64,000 nt of DNA, taken from Pseudo-nitzschia pungens (lineage: Eukaryota; Bacillariophyta; Bacillariophyceae; Bacillariales; Bacillariaceae). Where the stretch lies: the NCBI GenBank assembly GCA_037355855.1, contig CM074760.1, positions 1,232,501 to 1,296,500 on the forward strand, given 5' to 3'. A program made the position numbers and the translations under genes. Numbering within the stretch: the first letter of the stretch is position 1; each line of letters begins with the position of its first letter. The notes below the pieces were generated by a model, which did no database searches, was not told the origin of the DNA, and worked only from the letters and a program-made list of their open reading frames with translations. Positions 56,827 through 64,000 of the stretch are shown here, in pieces.

Positions 56827-59521
56827 CAGCAGCATACTGTCGTGCACTCCATTATGTTTGAAAGTGGTCCGATGCTCACAACATGATACTCTCTCTCTCT
56901 CTGTCTCTCTTATCTCTATCGCTTTTGTCCCCTCCCTCTGCACACCACACCACACCACACCAAACCCGCACCAGTCTTTGAGCTCCTCGAGACGGTCTAC
57001 GGCCGGTTCGACGAGATCGCCACCAAGAAGGGCGTCTTCAAGGTCGAAACCGTCGGGGACTGCTACGTCGCCGCCACGGGACTCCCCAGGGCCTCGGGGG
57101 ACCACGCGGTGGTCATGGCCAGCTTTGCCCGCCGCTGCCTCGAGAGCATGCTGCACCTGCTGCGGGAACCGCCGGTCTCGCTGCTGGGGCCGGGAACGGC
57201 CGACCTGGGCATGCGCTTCGGGATCCACTCCGGGAGCGTCATCGGGGGCGTCCTCCGGGGCAAGAAGTCGCGGTACCAGCTCTTCGGGGACACCATCAAC
57301 ACCGCCAGCCGGATCGAGTCCACCTCCCAAAAAAACAAGATACACCTGTCGGAGCAGACCGCGGAACTCCTGATCGCGGCCGGAAAGAAACCGTGGGTCG
57401 AACCGAGGAAGGAAACGATCGTGGCCAAGGTACGGACGAGAAGACTCGCGGCGTGCGGCTTGCGGTTCGAGTAGTGTGTGTGTGCGTGTTTGTGTGTTTG
57501 TGTGTGAAAGTTGGGTCGCGTTTGTTTGCTGTTGTTTGCTGTTTGCTGTTTGCTGTTTTGGGTTGTGTGCTACACGCAACAGACTGCAGACTGCAGACTG
57601 CAGACAACACAGAGCAGCGGAAGCAGCAGCCGATGAGGTGTGTTTGATGGAACCAAACAAAACCAAACAACACGATGTGAAACGATACGAAACGATACCG
57701 TATCGTGCGATGCGATGCTACACGGAACGTTGCGAAACGACAATGATGCGTTTTGCTCACAACACATGCACCTTTCTGCCCCCATTGTACTGTTGCCCGC
57801 AATCCCATTGTCGTTGTCGCGCGATTCCGCCGACCCCGGTCCCTTGTCCGGCACAGGGAAAGGGCGAGCTCCAGACCTACTGGCTCACCACCGAGGGACC
57901 CAAGAACCTTAGTGCACGGGAACAACTGGCCCTGCCAGCGCTCCTCAAGATGATGGCCAAGGCCAACATCGATCCGGGATTCATACAGACCAAACGACCC
58001 ATCGATCCCAACGAAAAACTCGAACGACTGATCGATTACCACACGCACGTCCTGGAGCGATTGCTGCACCGACTGGAAGGAATGCGGCTGCGGACGCAAT
58101 TGCGTCGGACCGGTTCCGTCCGCGGCGGGGGCAAGGGAAGCCTCCGGGCCGCGGTTTCCGCTTCCGCTTCCGCCGCGGCGGCGGGAGACGAACCAGCGCG
58201 GACGGAAGAACCGATCCCCGCCTTTCCCACCGACGGGGACGGAATGCTCCTCTTTCCCACCGAAACGTCGGTGTCCTTTCGCGCGTCCACCGCGACGGTT
58301 GCCGCGACGGGCACCCTGCGCATCCGGGACTCTCACGGTCGATCGTCGTCTTCGTCGTCGTCGTCGTTATCGTCCACGCACATCGATCCAATCATTGCTA
58401 AACAGCTCCGCGAGTTGGTCTCGAGGGTGGCCGGATGGTACCGAAACCTCAACAGAAACAGAAACCGAGACGATCGCTCCCACCACTCCTTCGAACACGC
58501 GAGCCACAGCGTTCTCGCCATGACCAAGCTGTTTGCCGCCGTGGAGACCAAGACCAACCACAAAACAAGCAGCAGCAGCAGCAGCAGCGGCAAAAACAAA
58601 GTCCAGAACAAAATCCAAAACAGCACCCGAGACAGCACCCGAGACAAGAACAAACACGGCGAGGACGATTCGGACCACACACGGCTTGGTTCTCTCGAGG
58701 TGCTCACCAAGACGAGAGCGATGCTCGCCCATCCCGTGACTCAATTCGTGCTCGTCTTTGCGGCCCTCGTTCGCGATGCCCGGGTCGATGGCGACGAAGA
58801 GAAAAGCGCCAACGCCGGCGAGGGACCGCAACCCGGGTTCGTTCGGCGCGTCTGGTCGCTCTGGGCGGAGCCGGCCTTTCGCGATCTTCGTCGATGCCTC
58901 TGCAAGACCCCGGAGGACCTCGACTTTTTCGGCCGTCTCCTGGTCCGGTGCGTATCCGCGACCGGGAACCAATCGGCCAACGGTGCCGCGGCCATTGCCA
59001 CGAATCCGGAAATCGATGGGTCCCCCCGAGAACACGCCACTCCCGTCTCGCTCCGGGATCGTGAAGCGAGCGCCAATGCGAATGCCAATGCAAATAATGC
59101 AAATGCAAATGCCAATAGCAATGCAAATACAAATGCGAATGCAAATAATGCGAATGCGAATGCAATGGCCATTGTCGAGCAGCTGCTCCTGGTGGCGAAT
59201 GCTTCCCACGCGCTGCAGCACTTTTCCGTCTTTCGAAAGTGGAACGGGTTGTCCTTCCGGGAAGCCGAAGCCCGCGGCCATTGCTGCAATCGCAATCCCG
59301 ATCGCAATCCCGATCGCAACGAGGATCCGTCGCGAATCTGGTACCTGAACGAGCTCGCATTGTTCGACGAGCGCATCCTTCTGGCCAAGAAACTCCGGAG
59401 CTCGGGAGTTTTCGACGAGACGATCATCGATGTGTACGTGAACGCCGGGATCGCCAACAAACGCGAATGGGAACAAAACGGAACATCCATCATTCGGGAG
59501 TATCTCTCGGATCGGGAATGA
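55394..59521 (+). CDS. Membrane guanylyl-type cyclase with degenerate phosphodiesterase domain
   Basis: Exons 55394-56783, 56975-57429 and 57857-59521 (donors GTGCGT and GTACGG; acceptors CACCAG and GCACAG), 1,169 residues. Two transmembrane helices (about 160-182, LAAGLLASIGGLAMIATL, and 211-231, WASVAILPVLACLGVLLGG) flank a short lumenal loop. The class III cyclase domain (about 440-580) has both metal-binding Asp motifs (ATILFADIVGFTSWAS; KVETVGDCYVAATGLP) and the transition-state Asn/Arg in DTINTASRIEST. The Glu in KVETVGD is the guanylyl-type specificity residue. The C-terminal half resembles the phosphodiesterase domain fused to such cyclases in diatoms (VTQFVLVFAALVRDA, LQHFSVFRKWNGLSF, YLNELALFDERILLAKKLRS). 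However, the metal-binding HDxxH is replaced by RDARVDG, so it should be inactive as an enzyme. Microsatellite-encoded Asp-Ile, Asn-Ser and Asn-Ala runs are present. Confidence 0.9.
56796..56824 (+). repeat. GT dinucleotide repeat in cyclase intron 1
   Basis: A TG/GT microsatellite just downstream of the intron 1 donor of the cyclase gene. A CT-rich repeat follows at about 56887-56908 and a CACAC repeat at 56940-56960, before the acceptor. All three are intronic. Confidence 0.85.
59060..59168 (+). repeat. AATGCN hexamer repeat coding Asn-Ala
   Basis: About 18 imperfect copies of AATGCN and its variants within the third cyclase exon, giving a run of alternating Asn and Ala between the two parts of the phosphodiesterase-like region. 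In-frame expansion keeps the reading frame open. Confidence 0.85.
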
Positions 59522-60534
59522 ATGAATGAACGAATGAATCCACGAAGGAAGAAATGCACCGTTCGTGGTATGGTACGGAGAAAACGAGTGCGTCTGTGAA
59601 TCCATCCATCCATCCATGGGGATCCTTCTCACAAGGTGGTGGGCGGCCAATGATGCTTGGACCCCGACTGTGTTTCAGAAATGAACATCAATCGGGAATG
59701 ATCCCATCCTGCAAATGACAAAAGTGCGGTCAACCGACAACCATTTGCTTCCACGAACAGGGCATGCGCAGGGCGGCAAATAAATAGGGTACACTAATGT
59801 ATAATATATCGTTAGAGTTATGATTTGATTTGATTTCATTTCATTTCATTGAAACAAACGCTTCATGTCTCATTCTTTGTACGTGTACTGGAACAAGACA
59901 AGACATGCCAGGTGCCAATGGGTGCGCTGTGTTTCTATCATTATTTGTGGTCGTAGCTGCCGCTTGGTCGTCAACGGCCAAGTCGTTCCAAAGGAGTGCT
60001 GCGGTGGGAACAAGGGATATCCCACCGAGAAATGCAACAACATTCCGTTGTAGCAACGAACTACTGCATCGATGATTGCGTTCATCCATCCGTCCTTTTG
60101 TCAAAGCCACCCGTTGATTTGAATGACTCGTGACAACGGATGCCGTGACCTTTTTTTTCTGCTGCATTCTGCCGACATCTCCGATCTGTCTTTGCTCTCG
60201 GAAGAGAATGTTGATGGTGCCGATCGCCTCGTGCGTGTCCGCATGTGCGTGCTTGGGATCAAAAATGAGAAAATAGAGGTTCCTTTGCGACAGGGATTCC
60301 GCACCACGAACAACCTAGCAGGTGCGGATTCCATCCGAGACCTTTTCGATCGGTCGGGAATGGGTAACGGTGGAACATCACGGTTCTTTTCCGTTAAGTT
60401 CGACCGATTCTTTGTATTGGATCAGCGAGACATCCCAGAAATAATGGCATTCCTCATTGGTTGCACCGTTGTCGCCAAAAGTGTGTGCCGACGCAAGATC
60501 GATGGATGGATCGATGGATGGATCGATGGATCGA
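59522..60534. other. Intergenic region with possible small secreted ORF
   Basis: About 1 kb between the cyclase stop and the 3' end of the LGY/WD gene. An open frame from ATG 59905 to 60075 would encode 56 residues beginning MPGANGCAVFLSLFVVVAAA, a good signal peptide, but there is no mature domain and no join to a second exon that I can defend. A GATCGATGGATG tandem repeat lies at about 60499-60537, next to the stop codon of the gene to the right. Confidence 0.45.
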
Positions 60535-61452
60535 TCAATCCTCCCAGGTGTCCTGCGAGTATCCAAAATGCTGGGCCGCGGCTTTTTGTTCGCTGGTCAT
60601 TTCGTCCCAGTCCCAGTCCTCGCAGGGCAGATCGTCCAGGCTCAGGTCCTCGTCCCAGGTTGCTTCCGTGTACCCCAGGATCAGGGCGTAATACTGGGTG
60701 CGGCTGTCCAACTCCCTCCACCAGTAGTCGTCAAAGTCCATCAGGTCCTCCAGCTTTCGTTCCGCGATCGTGTTCAGACAATACTGCGACAGCGATGCCT
60801 GGGACGGCAGGCAGGGGGGCAACGAGTGGCGGCGTCGGGTGCGCTGCGGTAGTGGTGGTGGTGGCATGTTCTTAATCACCCGGGTGTTGTTGCATACCTT
60901 TGTGTTGCCATGGCTATCGGAATGGCTGCTGCTGCTGCTGCCGTAGTTGTTCTTTTGCCTGCCTCGGGTCGGCAACGGGGGCATCGAGGGAGACTTGTGT
61001 CTGGAAGGACTCATGACCGATAAAGTCGACAACGACGACGATGTTTCCGACATGTACGACGAACTCGACGACACGTATTTGTATTCATTATTGTTGCTAT
61101 CGATGTTTTGAGGATCGACGATTCGTTCCCTCGATCGGCTCGGACTCCGGTTTTGGTTGGTGTTGTTGTGTTGTCGATTGCGAGGACGGCCTCGTTCTCG
61201 TTCGCGTTCGCGGCTTCGTTTGTGGTGCTTCTTCGAGCGGTGACTGCGGCCGCAGATGTGGCCGCGGCTGTGGCGCCCATTGAGATAATCCGGGATGCAA
61301 ATCACGATCACGGCCACGACCGCAACGATCACGATCGAAGCTATCGTGAGTGCCAGGACCTGGAAGGTTTCGTGATTGATCAGATCGGTCCGGTACGCAG
61401 AGAACGATGCCAGGGCGGCCAGCAGCGATGTTGCGGCAATGTTTTTGGGCAT
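60535..61452 (-). CDS. Membrane protein with C-terminal LGY...WD repeats
   Basis: The ORF extends to 61629, but the start MPKNIAATSLLAALASF at 61452 is preferred because what lies upstream reads as non-coding; 305 residues. A transmembrane helix at about 31-53 (VLALTIASIVIVAVVAVIVI) is followed by a very basic Arg/Lys/His/Ser region (HKRSRERERERGRPRNR), Ser runs and a Pro-rich segment (MPPPPLPQRTRRR). The last 65 residues carry two copies of a motif: YYALILGYTEATWD and then AAAQHFGYSQDTWE, with DWDWDEMTSEQ between. I associate such paired LGY....WD units with a group of diatom-specific proteins of unknown role. The basic tail suggests binding to acidic partners such as nucleic acid or lipid headgroups. 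Confidence 0.75.
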   Translation of the reverse strand: MPKNIAATSLLAALASFSAYRTDLINHETFQVLALTIASIVIVAVVAVIVICIPDYLNGRHSRGHICGRSHRSKKHHKRSRERERERGRPRNRQHNNTNQNRSPSRSRERIVDPQNIDSNNNEYKYVSSSSSYMSETSSSLSTLSVMSPSRHKSPSMPPLPTRGRQKNNYGSSSSSHSDSHGNTKVCNNTRVIKNMPPPPLPQRTRRRHSLPPCLPSQASLSQYCLNTIAERKLEDLMDFDDYWWRELDSRTQYYALILGYTEATWDEDLSLDDLPCEDWDWDEMTSEQKAAAQHFGYSQDTWED

Positions 61453-63725
61453 CACAAAAGAGAGTATGTCGCCACGATTGGTATGAGATGGTATGAGATG
61501 AAATGGTATGAGACGGGAGTTCACGTTGCAAGAATGCGCTCGGACTTGTTGGGTGTGGGCTGAAAGGAAACAAGCGATGGGGAGTATGGTATGTATTGAA
61601 TACGAGTACGAGTACAAGTACAAGTACATGTACCACAGTGCTTGAAGTCTTGTGCCGTTCGATGCGTGTTCGACTTCCCAGGACCAATCTCTGAGACTTT
61701 CGTCCGGAGATCAAATAACGCGACTCACGACTCTTGGATCAAGATTGTTGGCTTTCCCGTTGGAAGTGCCGGCATGTAGAGATCGGTACCGGTATGCACC
61801 AATTCAGCTCGGAAGGAGAACGAGGACAAGTACAAGGATCGGTAAGATTAAGATTATGTAAGGATCGATTCGTACGAAGAGCGGAGAGACTGAAATTACC
61901 CACTAGATGATTCCAGTACGGTAAGATTTTATCATGTTGTCGTGTTTGAATTCATCAACAGAAGATTGTGATCGGATTGTGCAGTTAGCTCAATCCAGTA
62001 AGGTTTTTACCGTACGTACGGTAGGTGTGTTTTCGAATGCCTTTGTACGAATGCTAGGGGGTAGAACAAAGAAAAACACGGAAATTGAATTCAGGGCGTA
62101 GTAAATTGAGCGGACACCGCTTACCATTTCAGCGTTCCACTTCAGCTAACGGGTCAAGCAACCCTCGTATTATGTGCTGTTTCTTCTGATGTCGAGAACA
62201 AAGAAGTTTCTGAACCGAGCATGTCAAACAATTCGGCAATAGTAAGTAAAACTGCCAAAGCGTAAATGCATGTACCGGTATTCATAAGTAATAATCCCAA
62301 ATCGAGTCAGAATTTGTACCGTAAATCAATGAGTTCATTGGGAACCAGTTCAAAGGTCAAGTCGTGCAAGGTTTGTTCTAACTCATCAGGGGTAATCTTA
62401 CGGTAGTTACAATACAAAGAAAACAAGAAAGAACCACACGTAATCGAAATTCCTACACCTTAACTTACCCGAAAAAAATTGAAATTGCTGACAAGTAAGA
62501 TCTTAGTACAAGGTAATAATTACCACTCTAGGATTCGTCATGTGATTAGCAATTAGTAACAATACAGGACCAACCCTTGTTGACTTATGGTGAGTACTCC
62601 TCGTCTCAAGGAGTAATCAAGTAGTCCCTCTCTACGACTCTGCAAAAATATAGACCAAAAAGAGAATTGCTAGTATTATTTACCAGCAGTTCGTACGTCA
62701 TACTATTCAATGGTTTGTTGTTGGAATGGTCACTCCTCTACTGCTGGTGGGACTGACAGCATGATGACTTGGTGGGCGCTGAGTTGCTGGTGCATTCCAA
62801 CAACAACGTGTTCCTGCCCATGTTGGTATGTCTGCAAAATCATGGTGACCATCAGGACCATGATCATGATCATGGTCCAAGAACAACAACAATGGCCAGC
62901 CATCACTGCTGCTACAACAAGAAGTATTTTGTAGTAGCAGCACTCCAGGAAAGACTGTGCGGAGGCGCTAGGGCAATCATACCTTTCCCGTACTAGTACT
63001 AGTATTCATCAGCCACCACCACTAAACACCTGCCTTGTCTCGGGGTTTCTAAGCTGGTGCAGCGTTCTTACAACAATGATTGTTCAACATTTCAAGAATT
63101 CCACCAGGGACCACAAGAAGAAACGAAGGCAGACCTCCTTTGGTGTTTCTATTGCTGGTTGACACCATTCGTGTTCTTGATTGAGAATCGCTTCCTCAAT
63201 GTTGTTTGAGTCCGATGAGGTACGAAGTACTATCTACCGGCACGAAGAACGGTAAGATGGTTGCCTAGTACCAGCATGTTGTTTGGGTTTCGTGGCATCC
63301 GACGAATTGTGTCGTTGACTCTTCATTATTCATTTGCGAAGTAAGATTTTACAGTAAGCCTTATTTTTCTCTCTCATAATAAAAAATTGAGATTGATTGA
63401 TTGATTCATTCGACAACTGTTCTTCATCCATCCATTCGTGTTCTTCTTTTCTGCTGAGTGAGTGCGGATACTCGTAGAGTGCAATGCTACAAAGTTGCCG
63501 TAATCTTACCCGTAAAGTTTGACGCACGAACTAATACATTCTTCCCGGTTGTCATCGGCCAACTCATTCATTACCACGAAGTCACCATTCCATGATGATG
63601 CAATTGAATACGGTAATACAGTACTTATCTTTCAGGGATAGGTTGCAGACCGAGCGCAGCACGATTCTTGGCAAAGCCGAATCCAACTGTGATTACCGGG
63701 ACTATTAGCAGAGATAGTTGCCTGA
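61453..63725. other. Intergenic region
   Basis: About 2.3 kb, AT-rich, no gene recognised. Contains many copies of the intergenic motif family: TACGGTAAGATT at 61918, ACCGTACGTACGGTAGG at about 62009, ATCTTACGG at 62395, CGGTAAGATGG at 63250. Also a small palindrome CCATGATCATGATCATGG at about 62858. Open frames at 62707-62996 are featureless. Confidence 0.5.
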
Positions 63726-64000
63726 TCAACAAGCGGTGACAGCGCCCGATCGACACGACCTGTTTACCGCGATGAAAGTTTCGCCCAAGCTTCTGCTCTC
63801 GATCACTCTATCGAACGCCTTTCGAACTCCCAACAAAATGCCCGACCACGACCGCAGCGGCGCTTTCCGCAGAGGCCGGTGCCGCGACGATACGAGTCAG
63901 GGGATCCGGGGTCGATAAGCGTCAACACGGATTTCGAATGGACCGCCGCGACCAAGATTCCTCCCGGTTTCGAACGAGTTTGCAGAGAACATTGCTGGGG
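63726..64000 (+). CDS. Possible partial exon running off the right edge
   Basis: The frame is open from after a TGA at 63723-63725 to the window end. It reads as plausible protein (RPVYRDESFAQASALDHSIE, then VNTDFEWTAATKIPPGFERV and CREHCWG), with balanced composition and Cys residues, unlike most random frames here. There is no in-frame ATG at its left, so an upstream splice acceptor (for example AACAAG or GGTGACAG near 63735-63745) is needed. No family recognised. It may be chance. Confidence 0.3.

Noticed and set aside
60123..60875. A 250-codon plus-strand open frame
   Set aside because: Its second half is antisense to the LGY/WD gene and its middle is a GATG repeat; no domain in the remainder.

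Overview
The window reads as nuclear DNA of a diatom, probably a raphid pennate. Genes are spaced 0.2 to 2.7 kb apart on both strands and carry short GT-AG introns (about 80 to 130 bp where I could place them; three are longer). Several proteins have architectures I know from diatoms: an alpha-dioxygenase, a guanylyl-type cyclase with a phosphodiesterase-like tail, secreted Tyr/Asn-rich type I membrane proteins, an LGY...WD repeat protein and a sulfotransferase-like type II membrane protein. The genus is not determined. I found no rRNA, tRNA, CRISPR array, prophage or bacterial-style operon. All exon joins were made by eye from reading frame and splice signals.

Left part (1-16.5 kb): a CobW/ZNG1-type metallochaperone GTPase (+) converges on a three-exon fatty-acid alpha-dioxygenase (-). 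Next comes a repeat-rich gap with two small foldback elements, then a HEATR3/Syo1-like ribosomal-protein import adaptor (-), an unrecognised charged protein (-), a BCNT/Swc5 chromatin protein (+) and a long PPR protein with a mitochondrial-type N-terminus (-).

Middle (16.5-31.6 kb): three separate genes for a mitochondrial-type ribosomal stalk protein bL12 lie within 11 kb. Two of the three carry one surplus nucleotide in the same four-codon window of the C-terminal domain, while the C-terminal coding sequence beyond it is still conserved in the +1 frame; the third copy is intact. This is the most striking observation. Between them lie a PIN1-type prolyl isomerase, a small membrane protein, a tandem SET-domain protein and a sulfotransferase-like gene. 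A secreted or organelle-targeted TPR-like protein follows.

Right part (31.6-64 kb): a RAB3GAP1-like Rab GTPase-activating protein whose conserved core also needs two +1 shifts or an unusual splice; an unknown protein with a PH-like C-terminus; a divergent pair of secreted type I membrane proteins; a foldback-element cluster; a coiled-coil protein with an internal duplication; a DnaJ protein; a membrane cyclase with a decayed phosphodiesterase domain; and an LGY...WD repeat membrane protein. The right edge holds an open reading frame that may be an exon of the next gene.

Functionally this is an ordinary housekeeping and signalling neighbourhood, not a gene cluster for one pathway. The one theme is mitochondrial and ribosomal function: three bL12 genes, the PPR protein and the Syo1-like adaptor.
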